Assembly (NCBI GenBank): GCA_019694595.1
Contig: JAIBBQ010000024.1
Span: 1-49,940 of the forward strand
DNA length: 49,940 bases
Reading direction: 5' to 3'
Source of the DNA: Myxococcaceae bacterium
Lineage (GTDB): Bacteria > Myxococcota > Myxococcia > Myxococcales > Myxococcaceae
Under the pieces are notes generated by a model that was not told the origin of the DNA, searched no databases, and saw nothing but the letters and a program-made list of their open reading frames with translations. Positions 1 to 7,533 of this stretch are shown here, one piece after another (the first letter of the stretch is position 1; every line of letters starts with the position of its first letter). The position numbers and the translations under genes were made by a program.

Positions 1-1334
1 GCACCTCGGCCAGCGGCGGCGGCACCTCGGCCAGCGGCGGCGGCGCCTCGGCCAGCGGCGGTGGCTCCTCGGCCAGCGGCGGCGGCGCCTCGTCCAGCGG
101 CGGCGGCGCCTCGGCCAGCGGCGGCGGCACAGCCTCTTCCTGCCTCACCTTCGACGCCGGCGTGGGCCTGCCGACCGGCACCACGCGCACGCTGATGCCG
201 GGCACCACGCTCAAGTCGGTGCTCACCGCGTCGGCGGCTGGCGACCGCGTGGTGGTGAAGGGAGGCAGCTACCCGCTCGAGACCATCACTTCGTCGTTCG
301 CCGGCGACGTGTTCGTCGAGGCCGCAACCGGCGAGACCCCCATCTTCCACGGGCTCAAGCTCAACGCCGCCGCGCACCTGGTCTTCAAGGGCATCCACTT
401 CGACGCCACCGTCCAGTCGCAGGGAGCGCACGACATCGTCTTCGACGGCGTCGACCTCGACGTGGGCACCCAGGCGACCTCGGGGCTCGAGCTGTTCAAC
501 AACAACGGCCCCACCCACGACTTCCGCGTCATCCGCTCGCGGATCGCGGGCGGCGAGCGCACCATCTTCATGGGCGGCACCTTCACGGTGGAGAACGGCT
601 GGAACCACCACCTCGAATTCGTGAAGAACGAGTTCATCTGCGGCACCCACAACTGCTTCCAGCTTTCCGGCTGCAGGGACACGGTGATCGAGGACAACGA
701 CTTCCACGATCCCAAGGGCGCGGGCGTGCTCACCGCCGGCGCCACGCGCATCGTCATCGCCCGCAACCGCATGCGCGGCACCAAGTCGGTGAACGTGCCC
801 GCGGTGCAGCTCGCGACGCCAGGCAAGGAATGGGACAACTACGCGGGGGTCGAGCACATGACCTCCACCGACATCACGGTGGCCGACAACCTGATCACCA
901 ACTGGGGCTCCAACGGCATCGAGCTCGACGCGGTGAACCGGGTGTCGATCGTCGGCAACACGGTGGTGAACAGCGTGGGCCTGAACACCTGGCACCGCAT
1001 TCCCCACGACCAGGCCAACAACGTGATCCTCACCGGCAACACCAACGTGAAGCTGTGGAACAACATCCTCCCCAGCATCGCCCTCGACGGCGCCGACCCG
1101 CGGCCGATCTTCGAGTCGAACAACTACGTGGGCACCGGCGGCGCGGGCATGAACCTGGTCACCGGCGCGGCGCAGTATCAGGACATGGTGGAGTACGCGC
1201 CGGTCTCGCCGGGGCCCGCCATCGACAAGGCGCTGGTGAACGCGGAGACCCCGGCGTTCGATCGCCGCGGCCGCCCGCGCGGAGCGAAGCCCGACATCGG
1301 CGCGCTGGAAGTCGAAGCCGCTGCCTGCCCCTGA
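1..1334 (+). CDS. Right-handed parallel beta-helix protein, C-terminal part (5' end outside window)
   Basis: The reading frame is open from the first bases and ends at TGA 1332-1334, so the start and any signal peptide lie upstream of the window. It opens with six copies of a seven-residue Ser-Ala-Ser-Gly-Gly-Gly-type linker. A roughly 390-residue domain follows, rich in short recurring strands such as IVIARNRM, ITVADNLI and VSIVGNTV, which are typical rungs of a right-handed beta-helix. The tail PDIGALEVE is the usual end of surface beta-helix proteins of the choice-of-anchor Q kind. The protein is therefore probably exported, with the Gly-Ser linker acting as a stalk between a lipid anchor and the beta-helix. 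Substrate unknown: beta-helix proteins include polysaccharide lyases, but no catalytic motif could be assigned. Confidence 0.8.
   Translation, partial: TSASGGGTSASGGGASASGGGSSASGGGASSSGGGASASGGGTASSCLTFDAGVGLPTGTTRTLMPGTTLKSVLTASAAGDRVVVKGGSYPLETITSSFAGDVFVEAATGETPIFHGLKLNAAAHLVFKGIHFDATVQSQGAHDIVFDGVDLDVGTQATSGLELFNNNGPTHDFRVIRSRIAGGERTIFMGGTFTVENGWNHHLEFVKNEFICGTHNCFQLSGCRDTVIEDNDFHDPKGAGVLTAGATRIVIARNRMRGTKSVNVPAVQLATPGKEWDNYAGVEHMTSTDITVADNLITNWGSNGIELDAVNRVSIVGNTVVNSVGLNTWHRIPHDQANNVILTGNTNVKLWNNILPSIALDGADPRPIFESNNYVGTGGAGMNLVTGAAQYQDMVEYAPVSPGPAIDKALVNAETPAFDRRGRPRGAKPDIGALEVEAAACP
3..128 (+). repeat. Six tandem 21-bp coding repeats (Ser-Gly linker)
   Basis: Six consecutive 21-bp units begin at 3, 24, 45, 66, 87 and 108, each reading (A/G/T)CCTCG(G/T)CCAGCGGCGG(C/T)GGC with few substitutions. 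The unit length is a multiple of three, so copy number can change without a frameshift. The array continues out of the left edge of the window. Confidence 0.9.
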
Positions 1335-1346
1335 GCGTTCAGGGAC

Positions 1347-2969
1347 TCAGGCTTCCACGGTCTGCACCGAGTCGAAGAGCTTGGCGAACTCCGCCAGCTC
1401 CAGCTCGAAGATGCCGTCGTTGACGCCGTTGCCCTTGGGCTCGCTCTCGCCCCAGGGGTTGCGCAGCGTCACCAGCTTGCGGCCGTTGACCTCGCGGTAG
1501 CCGAGCACCGAGTACGCGTGGTCCGAGTAGATGCCGGTGTCGGCGTAGAGCTTCTCGTGGCTTTCGTCGAAGGTGGTGAGCACCACCGGGCGCCGGTCGT
1601 CGACCGCCTCGGTGAGCGTCTGCCAGGCGAGGTCCACGTGGCCCTTGATGTCCTGCACCACCCCGGGCTTGCCCAGCACCGCGGTGAACACCTCGTCCGA
1701 GCCACCGCCCTGCCCGATGGCGTCGTAGCTGCCGTACCAGGCGGCGTAGGCCTTCTCGGCGAGCGACAGCCACAGCTCCATGGTCTTGGCGCCGGGGTGA
1801 GGCTCGTCGGAGCGGGCGTACAGCGGTGAGCCCGACGGGCGGACGTAGAGGTCGGCGTCGACGTCGATGGTGACCGCGCCGTGATCCTGGAAGGTCACCG
1901 TGTAGGTGCCGTCGTGGTTGTCCTGGAACATGCGCTTGATGGCTTCGGGCTGGCACGCCGCGATGGCCGCCATCGCCGCCGGGAAGTAGCAGTCGTCGAG
2001 CCAGCCCTGCTGCACGTCCTTCGGGCTCACCCCGTCGCGGATCATCGGCCCGGTGAAGCGGTGCAGCGCGAACTTCGGGGTGCCGTCCTTGTTGCGCTCC
2101 TCGCGGAACGGCGCGGGGTCGGCGATCAGATCGACCCGGCGGCCGCTGCCTTCGGGGACCGCGACGCGGGCCTTGAGCTCCTCGCGCAGCCCCACGTTGT
2201 GCACGCCGTCGGTCACCGCGACCGCGAAGGTGTCGCCCTTGCGGCCGCGCAGCGTGACGCCGTCGTCGAAGCTGCCCACGTCGTTCAGCGTCACCTGGGT
2301 CTTCTGTCCGGTGCGCAGGTTGCGGAACTGCAGCACCGCGCCCGGCTCGGAGATCTGCCGGCTGGTGTTGAGGTTGGTGACGCTCACCTTGCCGCGGCCG
2401 GTCGCTTCCAGGGCGATGCGGTCGAGCGCCACCGCGGCCTCGCGGGTGTCGGTGGGCGACAGCCCGTGCACCTTGACGTTGAGCCAGTCGGTCGAGGTGC
2501 CGTCGCGGTGCACCGCGCGCATGCGCACCACGTCGCCTTCCTTCACGCCGTCGAGCTTGGCGTTGCTGAAGAGCCCGTCGGCCTTCGCCTTGCCGATGCG
2601 CGTCGCCTCGTCGGTGAAGATGCGGCCCGCCGGGGCGGTGGTGAGGTTGACCGCCTCGATGGTGTCGCCGGCGCGCGCTCGCCCCTCGAAGCCCGAGCGG
2701 CCCATGGCGGTGACCATCAGCTCGCGGGGCACCTGGGCGGCGGCCTTCGCCAGCACGTCGCGCGCCTTCGGCGACAGGCGCAGGCTCGAGGCGAGCAGCC
2801 GGTCGATGTCCTTGGCCTCGGCCTCGGTGATGCGCCCGCCGTCGCTGAGCTTGTCGAGCAGCGCCTGCGCCTGTTCCACGCCCACCCGCGCCCGGCTCGA
2901 CTTCGCCTGCGCACGGAAGAGCTGGTCCACCGCGGTGCGGAGCGCCGGGTCCTGGAGCTTGAGGGCCAT
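1347..2969 (-). CDS. Calpain family (C2) cysteine protease
   Basis: 540 residues from ATG at 2969. An upstream in-frame start at 3155 would add 62 low-complexity residues that overlap the divergent gene, so it is rejected. The C-terminal third carries the papain-like calpain signature: QQGWLDDCYFP with Cys327, DHAYSVLGY with His484 and RNPWGESE with Asn504, which together make the Cys-His-Asn triad. The Cys block matches the calpain form QGxxxDCxF. The N-terminal 300 residues resemble no family I recognise and contain beta-rich repeats. There is no clear signal peptide, so it may act in the cytoplasm or leave by a non-Sec route. In eukaryotes calpains are calcium-regulated; no EF-hand is visible here. 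It is divergently arranged with a small HExxH protein at 3131. Confidence 0.85.
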   Translation of the reverse strand: MALKLQDPALRTAVDQLFRAQAKSSRARVGVEQAQALLDKLSDGGRITEAEAKDIDRLLASSLRLSPKARDVLAKAAAQVPRELMVTAMGRSGFEGRARAGDTIEAVNLTTAPAGRIFTDEATRIGKAKADGLFSNAKLDGVKEGDVVRMRAVHRDGTSTDWLNVKVHGLSPTDTREAAVALDRIALEATGRGKVSVTNLNTSRQISEPGAVLQFRNLRTGQKTQVTLNDVGSFDDGVTLRGRKGDTFAVAVTDGVHNVGLREELKARVAVPEGSGRRVDLIADPAPFREERNKDGTPKFALHRFTGPMIRDGVSPKDVQQGWLDDCYFPAAMAAIAACQPEAIKRMFQDNHDGTYTVTFQDHGAVTIDVDADLYVRPSGSPLYARSDEPHPGAKTMELWLSLAEKAYAAWYGSYDAIGQGGGSDEVFTAVLGKPGVVQDIKGHVDLAWQTLTEAVDDRRPVVLTTFDESHEKLYADTGIYSDHAYSVLGYREVNGRKLVTLRNPWGESEPKGNGVNDGIFELELAEFAKLFDSVQTVEA

Positions 2970-3130
2970 GTGGAATTGTCGTCGGCGGAACCATGTAGGT
3001 TGCGCGCGCACAGCCACAAAAACGGCATGTCTTTCATGTGCTTGCGCGGCCGCGACCGCCAAATGGTTTGACAGCTCCTGGCTGGACGGACCGCGCCCGT
3101 CCGGACGAAGCTCCTGGCTGAGTCCGAACG
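2970..3130. promoter_or_regulatory. Divergent intergenic region between the two protease-like genes, with repeats
   Basis: These 161 bp must hold the start signals of both divergent genes. A perfect 12-bp direct repeat AGCTCCTGGCTG occurs at 3073-3084 and 3109-3120, so the copies are 36 bp apart. Between them lies an inverted repeat GGACGG (3084-3089) / CCGTCC (3097-3102). A consensus-like TTGACA sits at 3068-3073 on the plus strand, but no -10 element is found at 16-18 bp from it. The arrangement looks like an operator region; the binding protein is unknown. Confidence 0.4.
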
Positions 3131-3742
3131 ATGCGCGCTTCCCGCCCACCGCCACGCTTCACCGAGGTCAACCCGAGGCTGCGCTCGGCCGCCTTCACCC
3201 AGACCATGGGCCAGGCGCTGGCGCTGCTGCAGCGCTGGAACACGCCGGTGGCGCGGCACACCCTGGCGGCGATCGAACGCGGCGAGGTGAAGGTCGACGA
3301 GCTGGCGGACCTCACCTCGAAGGACTTCGCGCGCGTGCGCAAGCAGCTCGCGGGCTGGGGCGCGCCGCTCGACCAGCGCGACTTCCGCTCGCTCCACGAC
3401 CAGAAGAGCAAGGCCTCGCGCACCGTGCGCACGATGATCGACGGCTACGCGTGGGACAACCGCATCTACCTGCACCCCGACCTCACCCCGCGCGAGATGG
3501 CGACCACGCTCGCGCACGAGGTGAACCACGTGCTCAACCGCTCCGAGGAGCACTACCGCACCCCGAAGGCGGTGCTGCGCGAGGAGTACCGCGCGTTCCT
3601 CGCGGCGCGCCTGGCGACCGGCGAGGTGATGACGCCGCGCAAGTGCCGGCTGCTCAAGGAGCAGGTGATCTCGAACTACGAGCTCGACGGCGTCACCGCC
3701 GACGACGTGCCCGATCTGCCGCCGGGCGTCGGGCTGCGCTAG
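3131..3742 (+). CDS. Small HExxH-motif protein, putative zinc metallopeptidase
   Basis: 203 residues from ATG at 3131; ATG 3206 is an alternative start, and neither has a strong ribosome site. The C-terminal half contains LAHEVNHVLN, a HExxH zinc-binding motif, followed about 20 residues later by acidic residues in REEYRAFLAAR that could supply the third ligand, as in gluzincin-like minimal peptidases. There is no signal peptide or membrane segment. The N-terminal half is helical and unrecognised. It lies head to head with the calpain-like gene, so the two may be co-regulated. Peptidase activity is inferred from the motif alone; such domains also occur as toxins or inactive relatives. Confidence 0.7.
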   Translation: MRASRPPPRFTEVNPRLRSAAFTQTMGQALALLQRWNTPVARHTLAAIERGEVKVDELADLTSKDFARVRKQLAGWGAPLDQRDFRSLHDQKSKASRTVRTMIDGYAWDNRIYLHPDLTPREMATTLAHEVNHVLNRSEEHYRTPKAVLREEYRAFLAARLATGEVMTPRKCRLLKEQVISNYELDGVTADDVPDLPPGVGLR

Positions 3743-3754
3743 CGCCCTCTTCCG

Positions 3755-5302
3755 CTACGCCTTGCGGAAGGCCTTGCAGTCGGGGAGCCCGCTGCCGGTG
3801 GTGTCCACGCCCAGCGTGTGGAGGATGCCGGAGAAGATCTCCGGCTCGTTCGAGGTCGTCTTGCCGGTGAGCGGCGCGCCGGTCTCGGTGTCGAAGCCGT
3901 AGGAGAGCCCGGTCGCCTTGTCGACGCCCCCGAGGATGGCGTTGCCCTTGAGCAGCGGCGACATCATCAGGAAGCCGTTGTTCAGGTCGTGGCCGGTGCC
4001 GAACTGGGTCGCGTTGTTCGGGCGCGGCTTGGTGCGGCCGAAGTCGGTCGCCACGTAGATCAGCGAATGGTCCCACATCGACTGGCCGCTGGTGGCGTCG
4101 TACGGCTCGGCCTTGAGCAGGTCGATGAGCTTGTCGCAGACGTTCATGATCTTCGACCACATGAAGGCCTGCCCGGCGCGGTGATCGTTGTGCGAGAAGT
4201 CGAAGGCCAGCGGCGGGTTGCCCAGCTCGGCGCCCGCGATCACCACGTTGAACGACGGGCCGATGGTGACCGACACCGAGACCCGGTTCTTCAGCAGCAG
4301 GAACGCGAGCGCCGCCTGCCCTTCGAAGGGGTCGGTGAAGAAGTTGGGGAACGCCGCGCGCAGCTTGGCGCCGTCGGGCGAGGTGCCCAGGCCGTAGTCG
4401 TTGAGCGGGATCTGCGGCGGCATGTCGGGTAGCACGTTCAGCTTGGTGATGAGATCGAGCGCCTCGAGCTTGCTCTGGGTGCTCCCCCGCGAGGCGTACC
4501 AGCGCTGGAGCCGCGGGCTCCTGGCGAACGTCTTCGCGAACACCGACTCGGGGTCGAGCTGCTCGTTGCGGACCTTCTGCGCCAGCGCGATCAGCTCGCG
4601 GTCCGGGGCGCCCTTGATGCCGCGGCTGGAGTCGAGCCCCAGCGGCCACAGCGCCGGGCTGCCGACCGATTCCGAGTAGCAGTAGGCCGGCAGATCGTCG
4701 TCGGTGCCCCGCTCGAGGTAGCCGCCGACGCCCATGTTCACGTTGGGAATGGCGAAGGCCGCGCCGTATTCCTTGGCCACGCATTCCTGCAGCGTGCGGC
4801 CCTTGAAGGCCGCGTTGCCGGTGAGCGAGCGCTTCTGGGCGATGACGTGGTTGACGCTGGTGCCGATCGACGTGGCGACCAGGATGTCCTGCTTGTGCTT
4901 GGCGACGAAGGCCGACTGATCGGTCTTCACCGCCACGGGGATCGCGCCCAGCGACGGGGCGTTCACCTTCACCGCGCGCAGCGGCGAGCCCGCCACGTCG
5001 AGCACGTCGGCGTCGGGGAAGGTGTTGATGAGGCCCGCGTTGGCGCCCGCCTCGCCGCCGCGAATGGCGAGGAAGCTGTCGATGATCGACGCGCCACCCG
5101 AGGCACCGATGACGATGAGGAACTTGGGCGGCTTGTCGAGCGCCTGCCGATCGGTGCCGAAGCGCTCGCGATCGGCCGGGCTCTGCGCGCCTTCGCGGCA
5201 GCCGGTGAGGAACGCGCCCAGGGTGCTCGAGCCCCCGGCGGCCAGGGTGAGCGCCTGCAGCATCTCGCGCCGCGACAGTCGTCCGTTCTTCTTCAGGCTC
5301 AT
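3755..5302 (-). CDS. DUF1501 family protein with Tat signal
   Basis: 515 residues from ATG 5302, which has GAGGAC about 6 bases upstream. The N-terminus contains SRREMLQALTLAAGG, a twin-arginine export signal, and a following TGC that could be lipidated. The body matches the DUF1501 family, distant relatives of sulfatases and phosphatases: it has FLIVIGASGGASIIDSF near the start and a WDHSLIYVATDFGRTK block toward the C-terminus. DUF1501 proteins are usually encoded beside DUF1592/DUF1585/DUF1588-type cytochromes, and that is the case here. Biochemical role unknown; the protein probably works in the periplasm. It starts 10 bases after the end of the Ser-Gly lipoprotein gene and so is the last gene of a three-gene operon. 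Confidence 0.85.
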   Translation of the reverse strand: MSLKKNGRLSRREMLQALTLAAGGSSTLGAFLTGCREGAQSPADRERFGTDRQALDKPPKFLIVIGASGGASIIDSFLAIRGGEAGANAGLINTFPDADVLDVAGSPLRAVKVNAPSLGAIPVAVKTDQSAFVAKHKQDILVATSIGTSVNHVIAQKRSLTGNAAFKGRTLQECVAKEYGAAFAIPNVNMGVGGYLERGTDDDLPAYCYSESVGSPALWPLGLDSSRGIKGAPDRELIALAQKVRNEQLDPESVFAKTFARSPRLQRWYASRGSTQSKLEALDLITKLNVLPDMPPQIPLNDYGLGTSPDGAKLRAAFPNFFTDPFEGQAALAFLLLKNRVSVSVTIGPSFNVVIAGAELGNPPLAFDFSHNDHRAGQAFMWSKIMNVCDKLIDLLKAEPYDATSGQSMWDHSLIYVATDFGRTKPRPNNATQFGTGHDLNNGFLMMSPLLKGNAILGGVDKATGLSYGFDTETGAPLTGKTTSNEPEIFSGILHTLGVDTTGSGLPDCKAFRKA

Positions 5303-5312
5303 GGCGGCGTCC

Positions 5313-6044
5313 TCAGTAGAAAACCGACTCGACGGAGCTGGCGATGGCGAAGCAGGACAGCGTCATCCAGTCCTGGCCGGGGTTGGGCCGGCCCTTGGCC
5401 TCGATGTCGCGGTAGAGCTGCTGCAGGTGGCCGATCTCCGACGGGGTCGGGTCGCGCAGCAGCAGCCGGTGGTACAGCGCGGTGAGCGCAGCGGTCGAGG
5501 TCGCCGCGGTGGGGTCGAGCTTGCCGCTGCCGTCGGGCACCACGCCCACGAAGACCAGCGCCGACGCCGGCGCGCCCAGGTCGGTGTTGACGCGCTTGAG
5601 GCACGCCGACAGCGCGACGCGATCGACCACGATGGGTGAGGTGACCCCGGTGAAGGGCAGCGGCTCGTAGAGGCCACTGCCGTACGGGTCCACCCCGCCG
5701 AGCGCCAGCGGGTGCACCAGCGTGGTGCACGGGTACTGGCCGAGCTCGTTGCAGACCTGGTCGAACCCCAGGCCGAGCCCCACCACCAGGTCGGTGGTGA
5801 TGCGCACGTTCCGCTTGAAGCGCACCACGCCCTTGGAGCTGATGGCGTAGCCGGCGTCGACCTCTCCGCCGCCGCTGCCGCCGGTCCCACCGCCGCCCGC
5901 GCCACCACCACTGGCGCTCCCGCCGCCGCTCGAGCCGCTGCCGCCGCCCGAGCCGGTCGAGCCCGGGTCCTGAGGGCAAGCGCTGAGCGCGAGCACCAGG
6001 AGCGCCGCGGCGAGCCCCTTCACCAGCGAGTGGTCACGGCGCAC
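5313..6044 (-). CDS. Lipoprotein with Gly-Ser stalk, middle gene of the DUF1501 operon
   Basis: 243 residues starting at GTG 6044. The start is set by a GGAGG six bases upstream and by an 11-bp overlap with the preceding gene, which indicates translational coupling. A signal peptide ends in the lipobox LALSAC (Cys23). Residues 29-60 are a Gly/Ser-rich stalk, followed by a domain of about 180 residues that I do not recognise. Its C-terminus, with LYHRLLLRDPTPSEIGHLQQ, resembles the helical DUF1592/1595-like segments of planctomycete-type cytochromes, so this may be a split-off part of that system. Expected location is the outer or inner membrane, facing the periplasm. Confidence 0.75.
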   Translation of the reverse strand: MRRDHSLVKGLAAALLVLALSACPQDPGSTGSGGGSGSSGGGSASGGGAGGGGTGGSGGGEVDAGYAISSKGVVRFKRNVRITTDLVVGLGLGFDQVCNELGQYPCTTLVHPLALGGVDPYGSGLYEPLPFTGVTSPIVVDRVALSACLKRVNTDLGAPASALVFVGVVPDGSGKLDPTAATSTAALTALYHRLLLRDPTPSEIGHLQQLYRDIEAKGRPNPGQDWMTLSCFAIASSVESVFY

Positions 6045-7431
6045 CGTAGGCCTCCGTGTGGATCAGCTCGTGGAGCATCTTCTGCACGCTGTAGGTGTTC
6101 TCGTTCTTGAGCCGCTTCCACAGCTTCACGAACTCGTCGTTCTGGTCGGGCGTGGGCGGCCCGCCCATGAGCAGCTTCCAGTAGTCCATCACCGTGTTGG
6201 CGGCGAAGGCGTCGCTGTCGGCCGCGACCCGCGCCCAGCCCTTCAGGTCATTGACCGGCTGCCCGAGGATGTACCCCTTCTCGGGGATCTGGCTGATGTT
6301 GGGCGCCAGCCCCGCGAACTGGGTCTCGATGCGGTTCGGCACGTACTGCTCGGGGTTGGGGTTGGTGAGGCCGTTGTAGTTGCGGAACGGGTAGCTCAGC
6401 GGGTCGAGCGTGGCGTGGCACTGCGAGCAGAGCGCGCCTTGCACGCCCTTGGCGTCGTAGTCCTTGGGCTCGTTGGGAATCGGGTAGAGCCCTTCCTGCT
6501 TGGCGATGTCGAGCCCGAGGTACGCGCGGTAGCCCTGCGCGGCGGCGTTGCGCGGCAGCGCGGTGAACATCACGAAGTAGGCGAGCGACCACGCCGACGA
6601 CAGGTTGCCCGCGCGGTGGGCCTGGTCGACGCCCTGCCCGGCCCGGTTCGCCACCTTGGAATAGACGGTCGGGCCGGTGCCGGCGCGGGTGACGAAGAAG
6701 TCGGCGGTGAGCACGTCGCGGGCGTCGTGGTCGTCGATCTGCGACCAGGTGTAGAGCGCGTAGTCGTCGTAGTAGTCGGCGAGCGGCACCAGGCCTTTTT
6801 CCTCGCTGCCCGACTTGAGCGTGCCCACCGGGCGGATCTTCTTGTGGGCCAGCTCCCACACCTGGCCGTTCTTGCCCCGCCAGAAGTCCGACTTGAGGCA
6901 GGTGTCGAGCAGCGCGTCGAGCCTGGCCGTCTGGTCGCTGGACTTCGCGAACGCCTCCAGCGCGTCGTAGGTCGGCGAGAAGCCGCAGAAGTCGAGCTGC
7001 ACCTTGCGGAACAGGTAGCGGTTGTCGACGGTGCACACCGCGTAGCCGGGGTTCTTCGGGCCGTCGCAGGGCCCCAGCGGCGCGGGGAAGCTGCGCGGGT
7101 CACCAGGGAACGTGCCGCGCTGGATCTCGAGCAGGTTGGAGTACCCGTCGCCGTCGCTGTCGGCGCTCTCCGCCGCGCCCAGGGCCGCCGGCAGCGCCAT
7201 GGAGAAGTCGCCGTCGGACAGCGGGCGGGGCGCGGTGGGTACCAGCGCCGTCTCCACCTTCGCGCCGTACGCGTTCCGCGTGGGGGGCGAGGAATGGCAG
7301 TACGTGCAGGCCGGCTGGCCGCCCGTGCACACCGGTGCGGTGGGGTACTTGGTGCAGAAGACCCCGGGAGCCGGGGGCTTGGCGAGCGCGAGGGCAGGCA
7401 GGAGCGCGAGAACCAGCGTTCCGAGGCGCAT
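6034..7431 (-). CDS. Exported dihaem cytochrome c, DUF1588/DUF1592-like
   Basis: 465 residues from ATG 7431, which has AAGGA six bases upstream; a start 30 bases further upstream would put a charged extension before the signal peptide. Residues 1-17 form a Sec signal peptide. Two c-type haem motifs are present: CTYCH (42-46) and CSQCH (335-339). The second lies in a CSQCHATLDPLSYPF block that is characteristic of the DUF1588 domain. Residues 91-100 (DSDGDGYSNL) look like a calcium-binding thrombospondin type-3 repeat. It is the first gene of the operon with the lipoprotein and the DUF1501 protein. Function in electron transfer or oxidation of an unknown substrate is inferred from the haems and family context. 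Confidence 0.82.
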   Translation of the reverse strand: MRLGTLVLALLPALALAKPPAPGVFCTKYPTAPVCTGGQPACTYCHSSPPTRNAYGAKVETALVPTAPRPLSDGDFSMALPAALGAAESADSDGDGYSNLLEIQRGTFPGDPRSFPAPLGPCDGPKNPGYAVCTVDNRYLFRKVQLDFCGFSPTYDALEAFAKSSDQTARLDALLDTCLKSDFWRGKNGQVWELAHKKIRPVGTLKSGSEEKGLVPLADYYDDYALYTWSQIDDHDARDVLTADFFVTRAGTGPTVYSKVANRAGQGVDQAHRAGNLSSAWSLAYFVMFTALPRNAAAQGYRAYLGLDIAKQEGLYPIPNEPKDYDAKGVQGALCSQCHATLDPLSYPFRNYNGLTNPNPEQYVPNRIETQFAGLAPNISQIPEKGYILGQPVNDLKGWARVAADSDAFAANTVMDYWKLLMGGPPTPDQNDEFVKLWKRLKNENTYSVQKMLHELIHTEAYGAP

Positions 7432-7533
7432 GGAGTCCTTCCGGTGAAGCGGCGAGGTCACGAGAGCTTAGACACGGACCTCCCGCGGAAGTGAAAGTCG
7501 GCGTGGGCCTTCAGGTACGACCCGCCCCCACCC

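Noticed and set aside
1-131. Possible CRISPR-like tandem repeat
   Set aside because: Repeats are contiguous 21-mers without spacers and encode a Gly-Ser linker in frame.
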